Source: Certhia americana (Eukaryota > Chordata > Aves > Passeriformes > Certhiidae). From it: DNA of 64,000 nt. Made by a program: the position numbers and the translations under genes. The stretch covers positions 9,245,995 to 9,309,994 of the forward strand of contig CM031872.1 of NCBI GenBank assembly GCA_018697195.1, read 5' to 3'. This document shows, piece by piece, positions 38,840 through 52,544 of this stretch. Below the pieces are notes generated by a model, which searched no databases, was not told where the DNA came from, and saw only the letters and a program-made list of their open reading frames with translations. Every line of letters starts with the position of its first letter. Positions within the stretch are counted from its first letter, which is position 1.

Positions 38840-41315
38840 AATATTGACACAGAGAAATGCAGATTTAGAGCCTAATGGCTGAGCTCATTTAGATTTGGGA
38901 TGGGCAGAATGGATTTGAATAAAGTAGGAACTGGCTCAGAACTTCAGCCTACAAGTGAAGCTAACTCAGTCCAGGGCTTTTTACGTCATTGGAACAGTCT
39001 GTCTTGATCTGTTGTGAACATTCAATGGAATGTGTGCAAGAAATCCACTGCTCCTTGCTCTCACCTCCATGTGAAGATGTTGTTTTAGGAAATTGTGCAC
39101 TGCCAGGGCAAGAAGAGGAACAAGTGAGTCCTGAAGGGGATCTAGTAAAACACTTATCAGGAAATGTCCAAGGCACCGACACTTGTCCAAGCAAATTGTT
39201 AGAATGGTCCTTGGGTCCTTTGTGTAGCTTTGCTCCAGACTACTTGGGACTTTGGTAAGGATTTTTGGGAGTTAGGATAGACCAGGGATGATTTCAAATA
39301 GGCAGTTTTGATGAAGTCACATGATTTTGACTGCAAGAAAAATGGGATAAACTGTCCTGTGTCAGAAGTCAACATGAGTTCAAGTCAAAGTGATTTCATT
39401 CTCAGATGCTCTTATATTGTTTCTTTCCTGAGGAATGCACATTTTCTGGAACATGTGATGATTGACCACTGCTGAATGGCAGTACCCATGCAAGAGCTTC
39501 TGTAATCCACAAATGGATGTGATGGGTTCTTTGTCTAAACTTCCTACTTGGAGATATTAATCTCTCCTTCGTGATTCTGCATTTTCAGAGCTCAATTCAG
39601 GATCATGACTTCAAAATTCATTGGGATTTATGGCTGACAGTAGCTGATACCAAATTGGAACCAGTAGCTGGAGAACCAGAAATATTTAAATTAGAAACAT
39701 TTGGTGGCAGTGGTTGTTTTTTTACAAAAAGTGAATGGTTGTATTGTTTGTCACTGAAGTCATTCATATAGAGTTACAGACAGAGAGAGCTGCCCAGATG
39801 ATCTGCTAACCAAGGCATAATCTGGAGCCTGGAGGGGGTGGCTAAAAATGTTCCCTGGCCATTTCAGAAGACCACAAGGGGACTTGTAAACAGAAAGAAG
39901 AACATCACAATAAGTGTTTCTTAATGCCTTTGTCTGTGGCGTTTCAGTTCTGTAGGACTTCTAAGCCCAGGCTTGCTCATCTGGTGTCCTGATCTGAACT
40001 CCAGAAACCAGATTCTTTTTCTCCTTTACATTGATGGAAATGAAAAGCGATGCCACTGACTGCGGTGACGTTGCTTCAGATTTCCCTCTGTGCAAATTAC
40101 AAGGGTTTGCTTGGGTTCATCCTTCCCTCTGAAGCCATTCAAGGCTGAATTCAGTGCTACACTAATTCACATAAGTATTAGATTAAATAAGTCTGCTATT
40201 ATTTTATTTCTTTCCAACTTTGATGGAAGAAGATTTTCAGATTTTGAGGCAGTTTTGCAACTCGAGTAGTCGAGGTTTGCAGTATGTGCTTCTGAGAATG
40301 GCTTGGCAATAGTGCTCTTTTTTTTTTCCCCAGTGAGTCAACTTCCTCAGCACTGCAGCCCTGGCACAAGAGTCACTTGTGCTGCAGCCTTACCAGCTGA
40401 GAAATGGAGGGGAGCAAAGTGAGAGTTGGCCCTCATGGACCAGTGTAACTGGGACGTGTAACAGGGAGGGTTCTGCAAAACATCACTCATTATTTACACT
40501 CCTCAACATCCAGCTTCAGATATTCTTGCTGATATCAGCTGAGGATTTACTCAAACAGCAGTTCCATGAACTTGGTAGGTTAGGAAGAGGTTGGTAAGGC
40601 CCTGCTCTGCCCAGGGACCTGCAGGGTGTGAGGCTCGTGGTGTGTAAAGGAGTGTGTAAAGCCTGTGGTTCACACCCCTGAGTAATTCATGTTGGACACT
40701 TCCAAGTAACACCTGGATGTTCTTCTCACCTCATTTCTCTTTGGTGATGGCCACCTGGGCACAAGGATGTGCTGCTCACTTGTTCTGCTGCTGCTCCATC
40801 GATCCTTATGGGGTGAAATCCATGTCCTGTATGCCAGGCTGTGAGATCCAGTGACTAGAATGTGTGATATCCTTGTGAATGTGACCTAATGTGTGAAATC
40901 CTTGGTTAGTGGGTGGGGATCCTCCTGAAAGCAGGATCCTCCTGGCTAGGCCAGCTCTGGCAGAGGATCATCCATTCTGCAGATAGGTTGGGCATCACAG
41001 CTGTGCTGGTATCCAGGGGTTTGTTGCATACAAGGGTATGGAGTTGGCCAACACAGAGGTGGAATTCTCCTTCCTCAGCTCTGTCAGCAGTGATGCTTTG
41101 TGCACCATGAGGAAATGAAATGTTTCTGAATGTAGAATTTTTTTGTGGCTCATCACACTTCAGGGAAGGGCCAACACTGAACAAGCAACTTTAAATTGCA
41201 AGCAGTGGGCACCTCCCATACAGCACTAGTCTGGGACAGGGAAATGAGTTGTGTGGGTACATAAATGCTGTCATTTAATCTGATCTAGAGCTCAGTAGAG
41301 ACATGTGCAGATGTG

Positions 41316-41420
41316 CTTCTCTATCAGTAACGTGCGGATAACAATACCAGCCCAGGTGTCTCTCAGGGGTGTCACGAAAATTAATTAGATAATGTCTGCA
41401 CGGTGCTTTGAACACAGCAA
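41316..41420 (+). mobile_element. MIR-like SINE 3' fragment
   Basis: CTATCAGTAACGTGCGGATA, ACAATACCAGCCCAGGTGTC, then a TCAGGGGTGTCACGAAAATT stretch and AGATAATGTCTGCACGGTGC follow the MIR order (CTCATCTGTAAAATGGGGAT, AATAATAGTACCTACCTC, GTGAGGATTAAATGAGATAA). Confidence 0.6.
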
Positions 41421-41738
41421 AACAACACGTACATGCTAAGTCAGGGCTTACTAAGCTGAACAGTGCTTTGATGGTTGTTAACCCTTTTTTCTAGGAGACA
41501 GGAATAACTGCCTGTAATCTATTTCAAAATATGTGTATTGATACATTGCTTTCCCTTCTTTCTATATTATTTTCTTCCCTACCCAAGCAGATGGTGAAAT
41601 AAGTCAATGTTTTCCCTCCTCAGAACTAATTTAATTGTATTAAAGTTAAATTAATTTTCAATTTCAGCAAAGACATGTCACCTTGTAGGGGTGCTTATCC
41701 CAGAAATTTCATCTCTAATCCATAAACTACTTTGCACA

Positions 41739-42000
41739 TAGAATCATGGAATGGTTTGTGTTGAAGGGACCTTTAAAGGTCATCTGCAGTAAACAGGGAC
41801 ATCTTTAACTAGATCTGTTTGATCAGAGCCGCATCTAAGCTGGCCATGAATTTTTCCAGAAATGGAGTATCCACAGCTTCTCTGTGTCAGTGTGTTACAG
41901 CCTCACTGTAAAAATATTTCTCCCCTCTCTGTAGTCTAAATCTCCCTTCATGCTTTAAGACCCTCAGCATTTTCATTACTGTTTTGTTGAGGGACTGCCC
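41739..42000 (-). mobile_element. CR1 LINE 3' fragment, best preserved copy
   Basis: On the complement of CR1, the segment begins AGAATCATGGAATGGTTTGT, GTTGAAGGGACCTTTAAAGG, TCATCTGCAG. It continues through CTAAGCTGGCCATGAA, TGGAGTATCCACAGCTTCTC and TCTAAATCTCCCTTCATGCT, and ends near GACTGCCC. This is the standard order of the last ~260 bases of bird CR1 elements. The 3' end of the element therefore points to lower coordinates. Confidence 0.8.
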
Positions 42001-42480
42001 CATGCTCACATTTGAACATGTGCTACAGTGGTTCACTCATCAGAGATGGTGAAAGATTTTGTGTCAATCAGACATCTCAATGTATATAAAAATTAAACAA
42101 AAATCTCTTTTTGCAAGTTGTTCTAAATGTTACAATAATTTTTCAGAGGGAGAAGAGACAGTTTCCATGGGGGAAAGATTTTATGGATGGCAGGAGAGCA
42201 ACTGGAGAGATCTGAAATGACAGCGTGCTGCTGAGTTTGATAAGAGCTTATCAACACAGCTACACTGCTGATGTTTGGTGTTCCTCATGAAGTGGAATAA
42301 AATGAATGTGATGATTTCAATAGAGCTTCTCAAAGATAAGAGTGTCTATCGCAGAAACCCCTCCTCACATGTGCACACTTATCACTGCCAATATCAACAC
42401 TCCTGAATTCAGCAGATTTAAAATTGGGTGGGGCATGAGGACTGCTCGTGGAGAGAGAGTGCTTTCACAGGAGGGGGGGG

Positions 42481-42765
42481 GATGGATGGGTAGATGGATG
42501 GATGGATGATGGATGGATGGATGGATGGATGGATGGATGGATGGATGGATGGATGATGGATGAATGGATGGATGGATGGATGGATGGATGATGGATGGAT
42601 GGATGATGGATGGATGATGGATGGATGGATGGATGGATGGATGGATGGATGATGGATGAATGGATGGATGGATGATGGATGGATGGATGGATGGATGGAT
42701 GGATGGATGGATGGATGGATGGATGGATGGATGAATGGATGATGGATGGATGGATGGATGAATGG
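42481..42765. repeat. (GGAT)n array, about 285 bp
   Basis: Tandem GGAT units with recurring variants: a GAT in place of GGAT (giving GATGATGG) and a GAAT unit. The variants recur several times, which hints at larger units copied within the array. The reverse strand reads as an open IHPS repeat frame, which is an artefact of the array. It ends about 270 bp before exon E. Confidence 0.97.
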
Positions 42766-43034
42766 GCATTAATACAGCAGTAAGGAAGCCATAGTACTTC
42801 TGCAGAATTGGCAGGCTCTTCCCTTTTTGCTACACAACCTTTAATTTGCTGTCCTTGTCATCGCTGTGCCCACTGCCTCTGTCCCTCAGGACACGTACTG
42901 AGAGGCTGTGGAGACCTTTCCTGAGCTGGGTTCAGAACTCTCTGACCAAAGTCTGTCAGTCAGACACTGCTCTTGTGGAATGGACTGAAATAATCGAATA
43001 ACAAATAACACCACCACTCCTTGTCTCCCTCCAG

Positions 43035-43206
43035 CTGTGTCCACTACTCCTGTGAAGCCACCGACTGCCAGAGGCTGGAGATCGAGAACGCAGTGCTGAA
43101 CTGCACCGGTGGCACTGGCTGGGATAACGGTGCCCAGTGCAACGTCAGCTGCAGGACTGGCTACATCCTGCACATCCACAGAGATGATGATTTCGTCAAG
43201 AGCCAG
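43035..43206 (+). CDS. PAPPA: PAPPA exon E: first part of sushi/CCP module 1
   Basis: This 172 bp exon has acceptor ctccctccag and donor gtttgt, a slightly weaker donor than its neighbours. It completes serine 221 and ends in phase 0 at residue 278. Cysteines occur at 222, 227, 232, 244, 256 and 260, in the order CVHYSCEATDC, LNC, then CNVSCRTGY. The CxxxC-x-x-GY pattern is typical of a sushi domain before its second half. Module 1 is finished by exon F (cysteines 287 and 298). LNCTGG contains a possible N-glycosylation site. Human PAPP-A has the same framework, but the stretch VLNCTGGTGWDN is one of the more diverged parts of the fragment. Confidence 0.95.
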
Positions 43207-46200
43207 GTTTGTCCTGCTGGGGTGTTTTTTTTATGATGTGCAAGACCAGGATGAACAAACAGCTCTGGAGAGATTGAGAAATAACTCAGGCTTGACTCTA
43301 AAATCTCAGCCCAGCCTTGGGACAAGGTCTTGTCCAAATGTTTGTCATCAGAACAGGAGCCCTTTGACGCTGTACGAAGAATTACTGGCAATGAGCAAAG
43401 CTCAAATATTCCCTGAATTTAGAAATTTTCAAACCAAAACGTTTCTGTTCTTCTTTGATCTCACTGGCTCTACTCAACCAAAAGTGGGGTTGGTGTTTTG
43501 AGAGTAGGGTGCTTGTGTTTTTGCACAACCAATTTCTGGGAAAAATACCTAATTTTTAGTCCTCAGGTTGCGGCTAACAATGTATTAACTGCTTTGCTGG
43601 GTTTCAGTACATTTGCTCCCAACTACACCCTGACACATACAGCATAGAGGACACAGAATAAGCACCCAAACCTTTTTTGATTTTAGACAAATCACCAAAA
43701 ACCTCCCCCAGGAGGGCAGGAAATGCTCCCTATCCTCTCTAATTAGTGCATTAATAATCCAGTCCTACAAAAGCAGCACACTTTCATGCAGTGAGGAGGG
43801 TATTGAGGAAAACTAACAATTTTTTTTAAACATAAAAGAAAATAAAAACCAAACCAGGTGCTTGTGCTGGGGAAGGTGGATGAGGTGCACTTGCATCATG
43901 GCCCTGGGAGCAGGATGCTGGGGACAGGGGGATGCAGGGCTGACACCTCGCTTGGTGCCCTCATCTCGAACACTGCGACATCCTCTGAGTGAGACATGGG
44001 GGTGGTTTCCCCCATCAGCACCTTCTCTCCCTGGTTGTGGGTGCAGCACTCACATCTGGGGCAGCACTCACATGTGGGCCAGGGGCTGGGGCAGCCACAC
44101 TCAGCAGCCTGTCTGTACTTGTGAAATACTGTGTTCTTCATAAGCTCGCAGAGGGGGGAGACAGAGTGGAGGGGAATGAGTCAGCCCTTTCAACTCAATT
44201 ACAAAACAAATACAGGACCCCGCGAGCTGGGCCTCTTCCATCCTAATTGGCATCAGCACCAGAACCCCGGCTCCAGCTGAGCATTTTTACAGAACAGAAA
44301 ACCAGTTCTCAAAATGAGCCTGAGTGGCTGAACCAGGAAATTGTTGGAAGGGATCTGTACAAGGGGTACACGGAGCACACAGGGATCACAAACCAAATAA
44401 AACAGCCTGAGCATGCTTCACCAGCCCTGTGCTATTTAAATGCAAGCATTACCTTTTGGGGAGGCTCAGCCAGCTGGGCATGGTTTTGCTGGGAGAAGTT
44501 TGGTTTCAGAGCCTTGATCAGACTCATATGACAGGAGCAGAGGATTTTAGCACCCCTCACTAACGTGATTCACTGCCTATTACAACATGCTTCCTCTCAC
44601 CCTGCTCTGCTATTACACTTCGTTGTCTTTTTCCACCAAGAAAACCCCCTGAGGCCAGTGGCTTTGTTTTGCTCAGTGCTGTGCATTCACTGTTCAAATC
44701 AGGGAAAGAGTGGAGCATCTTAAAGATACCCATGACCAGCTAAGCACATTAAACACTTGCTTATAAAGTTTTATTAGTATGCTTCAGAGATCCACTAGAA
44801 AGGAACAGAGGTTCTTTCACTACCATCTTGTTTTATTAAGTCATGTGTTTCAAACTAGAACTTGTGGGACATGTAGGCAAGAAATGAATTATCTGAGAAA
44901 GTCCAGAATCCATGGTCTGGATTTCTCATATCAAAAGGCATTGTGCTTCTTCCATATTTGCTTCTCAGCTTCAGTTCCTCTTCCAGTCACAAGCATTTTG
45001 GAAGTGAGAAAGGGCACATGAGCTGCTGTCCATGGCCAAAGGGACTTTCTGTCATGGCTGGGGAACCTTGAATGAAGCTGTCCTTCATTTCATTTTTGTT
45101 ATTTAATTGGTTATTTCACTTGTTTGACTGATTTGAGGATCTAGAGATACTTTTTTTTTTTCCTCATTTAACTGTCAGTTCGTGGGGCTGCCTGAGGAAG
45201 AGGAGGAAGGAAGTAGCTTTGCACATGTTGGTGTTTCACACTGTTGGGTAGGAAGGAGGCTGGGCTGAGGTGCAACATCTCAAAGAGCAGACTGTCCATC
45301 AGTGGTCCACGACCACTGCATGCTGATGTAGGTGATTCACAGAGCAGTGGAAACACCTTCATTTAGCATCTGAACCACATTTGTCTTCCCTGTTTCAATG
45401 AAAGACAGAAAAAAAAAAAAAAGGGCAAAGAGAGAATTAAAAGCGACATTTTCAAAAGCACCTCGGTGATGTAGGGGCACAAGTCACATTTCAAATCAAT
45501 CTCTTACATCTAAAGGGTCTTTGAATATCTTCTTAACGGTTTCTGCGCTTTCTAGACTGTGTGTTCTGAAGCCATTAAAATGGTTCTGAAGCACCATTTC
45601 ACCATTTTAATCAGTTTCAGGGCAAAATTCATTCATTCTCTCTCTGAGAAGTTCCCATTGCCAAATTCTGTTAAAACCCTGTAAAATCACCAAACCCTAA
45701 AACTCGTCAGCACTCTGTGCAGCAGAAACTGTTTGCTGCTTGAAAAGAAAAAGAAAGCTGAGCTGTTTACAGACTCTTGGGCTCTCTCTCATCCCCATTT
45801 AGGAACTTCAACAACAACAAAGGGGTTTGCATAGCGATGGAGCCAAATCCTTCATGTATCATTCTCACAAAGAAGATCTTGAGGATGTTTTCATTCTCCC
45901 TCCCTGATTTCTTCCCACTCCCCCCTGACAACTCCATCACTCTTTCTTGTCTTCTTCCTCTTTCCCCGCTTTGTCTTTCACTGCTTTCCTCCCCCTTGTC
46001 CTTCACTGAAAGCCCCTCTCATTCAGTTACTTGTTGTCATCTCTCCTTGAAGCTACCACCACTGCTGCTCTGGTCAAGAGGTGTTATTTAAAACCCAGCA
46101 GCTCCCTAATGTTGTGCAAAGGCATCATCAATCATGCCAGGAAAAGAAAGCGCGGCTCATGTGGGTTCAATTAGAGGCACAGTAGTGGGCAGAAGTGGAA

Positions 46201-49200
46201 GAATACTTAGAGGGGAGGGCACAGCTGTTCATTTTTAAGGAGAGGAAACTTCACACGTGAAGCATCGCTTGAAGAAGGAGCCGGCTGGGATCTTGGGCAG
46301 CAGGAAGGAGACATGAATTCTCCCAGGCTGTTAAAAGTCCCAAGAAACAAATCTTTTTGGCACCAGATTTGTTTAAGTTTGCATCCTCCTCACTGCACTG
46401 CACACTGTATCTTTGGAGGCCCCTTTTCTCTCCCTCATCTTTCCTCCTTGCCCACCCTCCCTCCTTGCTTAAGCCTCTTTTGGAAGGCAGGACATAAAGG
46501 GAAGCAGTTGCTGTGATGCCAGTCAAAGCAGCACAAAGTGCCCAAAGTGACAGCTAATAAACCAGATGAGAAAGCCAAGTGCTTCGTGTGGGCTGCTGTG
46601 AGCTGGGTGACCTTGTCAGATCAGACAGGCGAAACAGGCACGTGCCTACTCAGCTCCGGGTGGGAGAGCTGAAAAGGCAGAGGCAGATGCTGCCACTTGG
46701 ACCCAGAGCCAGATCCAAGGGCTGAGTCTACCAGAAACACCTCCTGGGTGTGGCATGGAGCTGGGGAGGGACAGGATCTATTCAGCAGCCAGGGGTGCTG
46801 TCCCTGGGCACTGCAGTGATCCCACTCGCAGGTGTGATGTTGAAAAAGGGGAAAACCAAAGGCTGGTGGATGCCATCAGCAATAATTTCTGTGGTAGGTT
46901 TGTCCTCTGTGCTTCCAATCAGAGCCACTGGTCTTTGTCTCCATTGGAGGGAATGCTCTCTGCTGTGTCCTGCTGCAGAATTTCATGTGCTTCAAGTGAT
47001 GACATGACAAACATGCTCTGAAACGTGCCATTATTAAGTCTGACCTTGAAAACCTCAGCTTCCATCATACCAAATGTGGAACAAGTTACTAAGAAAAGCT
47101 GAGTAGCCAGGGTCTTAAATCCATGGGCACAGCTTCTCTGCTTGGGAACGACCTTCCCAGTGTGCCAGGAAGAGGAAAGTCCTTAGGGGTCTGAGAGGAC
47201 TCTTACAGATTAGGTTAGGGGGTTTGTGAGGAAAGTGCCCCGGGGAAAAAGAGATGAAAATGTGAAGACACTAATTACTAACAATTTAATATCAATGTTT
47301 AGAACAGGGGCACAAAGGACAGTGGGAATATGGCTGTGGAGATGGATCCAAAGAGAGGGGATCCCAGGCACGTGGTGTTTCCAGCAGGCTCTGGCTTTGT
47401 TAGCTTTCTGCAAACAAAGGCTATGGGCTGCAGCTGAAATACTCTCACAAGTGGTAGCTTGGGCAAAAACATTCCTTTTGTAAGGTGTGACTGTCATGCA
47501 CAGATATTGCTTCTGTTTAAATTCGTGTGTTATATTCTGGTTTCTGAGTTTGCAGTGTTTATTTGGTGCTCTGCAGGGCTACATCTGATGTGTAACACTG
47601 TCATTAGAAAAACTTCTTGTGCACCACACTGTGTCTCAGCAGCCAGTAGCAGCTAGTAGGTATACTCATTTATTCCTAAACTAGATCGCAGCAACGCCAA
47701 CAATTCTTGGAGCTGAATCTCTTATTATTGATACAGCTTCTCTATATTCAGCATGGAACCAGTGTCCAACATGAAACTACGCAAGACCTGTGTCTGTTCC
47801 ATAACATTTGGATAGCCCCTGACATCATTAGCTTGAGTTTATTGACATCCATAGCTTGGGTTTATGTTTTAAGTTCCAGAATCCACAGAGCTGCTGTGTT
47901 ATTTGATGATAGCATCTGTTAAAGGGAAATAGAGGCTTTGCTGGATGCTGCAGCAGCTCATCCTGGAGTGCTGATGATTTGCAAGACATGGGAATATGCT
48001 GTATTATCCCTTCTCCTGTGACCATTGCTCTGCAACCCCCTGGAATCTTCAGGACATCAATTCTCTACAATCTATATACACTTCTTAATGGTACAGATAT
48101 TCTGATAAGCAATAAAGGCAGAATTAACAGCCACCAGGGAGTGAAATGATTGAGAATGGAACACACAGTATCCCTTCACCTGATGGCTCTGAGTATCCCA
48201 GAATGTGCTACTCTGAGTTTGTAGAAAAGACATTTTTTTCCATCAGCAGTGCTCCCTGTTTAAATAAACTCCACAGTCTAGAAAAGGGGTTTTGTGCCCA
48301 CTTGGGAAGTGTCCAGTTTCTCAGCTCAGGGACTGCTTTTTCCATTCTGAATGCAACCATATATCAAAGGGAGACAGGTCTGAACTTCTGTTGAAACCAT
48401 TAGGGTGTTTTTGCAAAAAAGGGAATCCAGGTCCCTTTGATGTGTGCTAGAAAAATTCCCTTTCCTTTTATAAACCCAGATCAATGGCCGGCGGTGCAAA
48501 TCTCCTGTGAGCATACCAGCCCTGAATAAAATATTCCCTGGAGGCAGAGGAGTGCTGCTGTATGGCTTGGTCAGATTCTTTGCCGGTATCTTCCCCTTCT
48601 CATGTTTGGGTTTCTCACATTTCTTAACCTCTGTCCCTCTCTTTATTCTGTTGTGGAGGGAAGAGTTAGATTCTTCACTTTGAGCTTTTAATAATTTTCC
48701 ATTTTGTATTAGAAAGTGGATATGTTGTTTACTCAGTTCTCTTTGCCAACATCTGTTTGTCTTTCAGTCACCCAATAAATTCATCTTAGCTTTAGAGGGG
48801 TGGATCATTTACTTCCCCCCCATTTTTCTTCTTTGCCCCTAGCATTCCCGGATTTCAGTGTGCTGTGCAGTTAGGATTATTCCTCAGATCCATAGAGGTG
48901 CCGTTTCTGTGTAGCTGTGATGACAGAGTGACTCTGGGGAAGTCAGAGCACAGGCACTGATTCTGTGTACAACCTCTCAAGTTCCAGGTGCCAGTTATGG
49001 GCAGGACAGTTTTGGGTCTGCCCATGGCAAATTCCTCCTGGAAAAGGTCTGTCCCTCAGGCATTCCTGTCCATGATGTCCAGGGCCCATCAGGGCCCTGA
49101 TTCTGTGTGGAGCCTTGGGGCACTCTGCCAGAGAAGCCAGAGCAGTAGCTGTCAGTATTTGCACACAATGTTGACGTGGCCCAAGGCACTTCCCCTGGGA

Positions 49201-49723
49201 TCCCCGTCCAAGGGTGACTGACACCTCTAGGGAGAGCCTCAGATGAGAGTCCCAAATGGCTTCATGTCAGCTTGGCTTTTACTTCAAATCGAAGAATGAG
49301 TTTGACTACTCAGAAGCATAGGGGGATCCCCTTGGAGTGGCTGTGTCACCGTGAAAGTGACAAGGATGGGGGACAGCTGTCAGCTCCAAACAGCTCAAGC
49401 TTGTGCTCCTTTCCTATGGCAGGGCAGAGCAGCAGGTTCCCTGCTTGTCTCAGGAGGCCAGACAAGAGTTTGGATTATTTGTAGAGCTCCACTCTTTCTA
49501 TTGGAAGCACTTTGGTGTCTCACCCCAGAGGTGACAGAAAATCCTTTCTGTGCCACTCTTATGAGCCTTGGTGGGTTTGGTAGCTGCTGTCCAAATGATG
49601 ATGGTAGGGACCAAACATGGCTGTACTTAACTTGTGAGCCAAAATAGAAGTTATTAGACTTTGAAATGGTTTTGATCTCTCCCTTGCTGGCTGTGGTGGC
49701 TGTAGCCGTGTGTCTTTTTCCAG
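43207..49723 (+). other. PAPPA: PAPPA intron E-F, 6.5 kb
   Basis: Mostly unique sequence with pyrimidine-rich patches (for example 45890-46010) and short A/T runs near 45153 and 45410. No exon, RNA gene or clear mobile element was recognised. Confidence 0.8.
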
Positions 49724-49907
49724 ATGGAATCCAGTGTCACCATGACTTGCATGGATGGGAAGTGGAACAAGCAGGTGACGTGTGAGCCCGTGGACTGTGG
49801 AGTCCCAGACCAGTACCATGTCTACCCAGCCACCTTCAACTGCAGTGAGGGGACCACCTTTGGCAAGAAATGCTCCTTCACTTGCCGACCTCCCGCTCTT
49901 CTGAAAG
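49724..49907 (+). CDS. PAPPA: PAPPA exon F: end of sushi module 1, start of module 2
   Basis: This 184 bp exon has acceptor gtctttttccag and donor gtattg. It starts in phase 0 and ends in phase 1. It encodes residues 279-339 plus the first base of glycine 340. It opens MESSVTMTCMDGKWNKQVTC, closing module 1 with the TCxDGxW signature. It continues EPVDCGVPDQYHVYPATFNC, then SEGTTFGKKCSFTC, forming the first half of module 2. FNCSEG holds a possible N-glycosylation site. The exon boundary falls within modules, not between them, so one exon carries the back of one sushi domain and the front of the next. The first-codon ATG is not a start. Confidence 0.95.
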
Positions 49908-52544
49908 GTATTGGGGGGTTGTCTGTGCAGTGACCTGAGAGACACAACCAGCACAGACTGCTCCTAGGAATACATGTACTCTTGCTGAGGGTTTAGAATT
50001 ATTCATGATATTTTAAGTAGGAAGAATTATGGGATTCTCTGGAAGGTTTATTTATGTTAGAAGTTAAGTTCCTTTGCATCTCTTTATTACCTTGCTTTGA
50101 CCTTTCCTTGATCGTGGCTGGCCAGGCAGTAATGACAGGGAATATTGCTTCCATACAACCAAAACATGGAAAAGTCATGGGGATAAAACAGATTGAACTC
50201 CCTCATCTTCTTTCCCATGCTTTGTCTATTTGCACTGTCTGTCTCCCTTCTATGCCTCCTCCATGTATTTGGAAAGCCAAGAGAAGATTGAAAAGCCCCG
50301 CGTCCCAATGGGACAGATCCCCATCACTGTTTTTTTCTAATCCACCATCACCCTTCTTATTTCCACACTCATTTTACTCTATTCTGACCTTCATGTCCTC
50401 TTCTTGTTTGGCACTCCTTACATTTTCCTTTTTTCTTTTATTTTTTTCCCCTAGAAATAACACAGCTTGCCACCCTCTGTCGTTTTGTCCTCTGTATTCT
50501 TCCCTGCTACTTTTCTGCTAAAATCCCCATTCTCTTCTCAGCACCATCAACTCTTGTGCTCACTGGCACTTTTCCCTTTTTGATCTGGTCCTCAGGAAAC
50601 AAGAAAATTGTTAATTTGAAGGAACTTGACCATCTTATAGTGGAATAAACTTAACTGCTGTTGTCAATTCAGGTACAAACACTGTATAAGCTCTCTTCAT
50701 ACCTGTGGTATCTCCTTTTCTGCTGGGATTCATTGCAAACACCAAAAAGGAAGGCATGGGAAATATTCTTCATTTCAGGGAAAGGCTATGTTGATTTCTT
50801 TATTATAAATTGCTTATACTTTTTAATTCTGATGGGAGATAACCAAAACCAGCCAACACACAGTCAAAGTTATGACTATTCAAAGCATAATTAAGAGAAA
50901 TTTAAGACTACTTTTTAACGAAAAACTTCCCATTTTCTGTTTATACTCTCACAGGGCCATCTTCAACAAAAGGTGTTGGCTTTTTTTCATTTTAAGTGCT
51001 TTAAAGTTTTTTGAGTGGGCAGTGAAAATAATTATACTCATCATGACCAACAAGAGCTGATGACTCAGGCAGGGGTGGCTGGAGGGATGGCAACCAACCC
51101 CAGATCAGGGGCTGCAGCTCTGGTGTGTAGCATCTTCACTTATGTCCAGAAACACTGGGCTGTGAGGTAAAGGCACCGTTTGGTGTAGAGCCATGACTGA
51201 TGACTAATAAATGTTGCCACTAAGCTTCTGGAGAACAGTATTGGAATGAGTCATGCCTAATTCAATCACTGACGTCATGACAGCCACTGTTGGTAATGTC
51301 ACAGCTTATCGCTTTGCAGTGGCAAGTATGATATCACCACGGCTGGGCTGGGAGCTGCTGCATGAGTCAGAGCAGAGGAACATGCTGGTGCTCCAGAAAA
51401 GAGCTCCCTTCTGCACAAAATACCTCTGCAATCATCTGCAGTTGGGGAGGGGAGAGACAAGTTCGGGTCTGATTTAATGCAGCTTCTCTTATCTTTGAGG
51501 GCAGGGCAGGAGGGCTCCTCCACATACCTTCCTGAGCCCTCCAGAGCCTTTTGTTTTCTTCTTCTTTGAATTCCAGCCTCATGCCCCGGCTCTCTTCCTC
51601 CCCTCGCAGAGAGATGGCATTGCTCCGGGGTTAGCAGTTTGTCAGTATTATTTCGGATAACTCCGAAGTTGGCTCACTGTTGAAAATATGTCTTGTGGGT
51701 TGAGAAGAGTTCCTGCAGCAATGCTTGGGGATTTCAATGGAATATTAGGGATTTTTGAAGGGTTAGTGGCTCATAGCTGTGCTTTGTTTCTTAGGAAAAG
51801 CTTATTCCTTTTCAACATATGGTATAAAATAACAAAGAATGTAAAATACACTGAGACTGGGCTACTTTTAGCTTAACCTTCTGAAGTCAAGTAGGTCATA
51901 GCAGAGGCAAATAGATCTATTGTACCTTTTACCTTTGAGGTGTTGGCCAAGAAAGCTTCCTGAGGAAAATGAGTCTCTAATGAGTATTATGAATCATATT
52001 TATCACAGTAGTCCCCAAGGACTGAGAGTCCCCAGCTGAGAATGGCTCCTCATTGTGTTGGAGTAGTGACTCTAATACTAACAGATGCTGCTCCAAAACG
52101 TTCCAAATTGAAATAAAAGGGACAGATTCAGGGAAAAAGATATAACACAGAGGCAGAATGAAGAATGTGATGGCACCAAACCCTCTGTTAAAGCCACTGC
52201 TTTGGAGAGGAGGGGGTTGGTGTATGAAACAAGCTTCCTTTCAGAGAGGAACAAAATAAGGAAGAGAAATACAAAAGATGACAAAGCCCGTGTGGTTTCC
52301 CCTATGCTATAGCATTTCCTGAAATAAGTACTGCCTGCCTGTCACCTGAAAGCAGAGTCCTTAATGATTTAATGACATCATCTAGAGCGAGAGAATGCAC
52401 AGGACATATGAATGTTCAATGCAGCTGAATTTGTCAAATTGGCTGAGGGGGCTTTTGATATCTTATGGGTGCAACTACATTTCAAAAGAAAATAAGAAAA
52501 TCGTCCTGCTGAACCTTGTTAACTTTGCTCACTGTTCTTCCCAG
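49908..52544 (+). other. PAPPA: PAPPA intron F-G, 2.6 kb
   Basis: AT-rich unique sequence, with a pyrimidine-rich stretch at about 50320-50530. No exon or recognisable element was found. Confidence 0.85.

Larger units (their letters stand above)
33539..43034 (+). other. PAPPA: PAPPA intron D-E, 9.5 kb, repeat-bearing
   Basis: No exon was found, and D and E join without loss. Contents: a hairpin ATCAGTGG...CCACTGAT at 35179-35202, poly-T 36151-36171, a T/G-rich tract 37158-37216, a possible conserved block 37378-37530, a pyrimidine tract 38121-38158, a 123 bp palindromic element 38717-38839, a MIR-like piece 41316-41420, a CR1 tail 41739-42000 and the GGAT array 42481-42765, which ends about 270 bp before exon E. 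A 208-codon open frame at 33673-34299 resembles nothing I know. Confidence 0.85.

Noticed and set aside
42365..42769. 134-codon minus-strand frame of repeated IHPS
   Set aside because: Direct translation of the GGAT array; no splice sites and no non-repeat core.
49724..49726. ATG at the first codon of exons F and B as alternative starts
   Set aside because: Both follow strong acceptor sites in an uninterrupted coding frame, and no promoter signal was seen.
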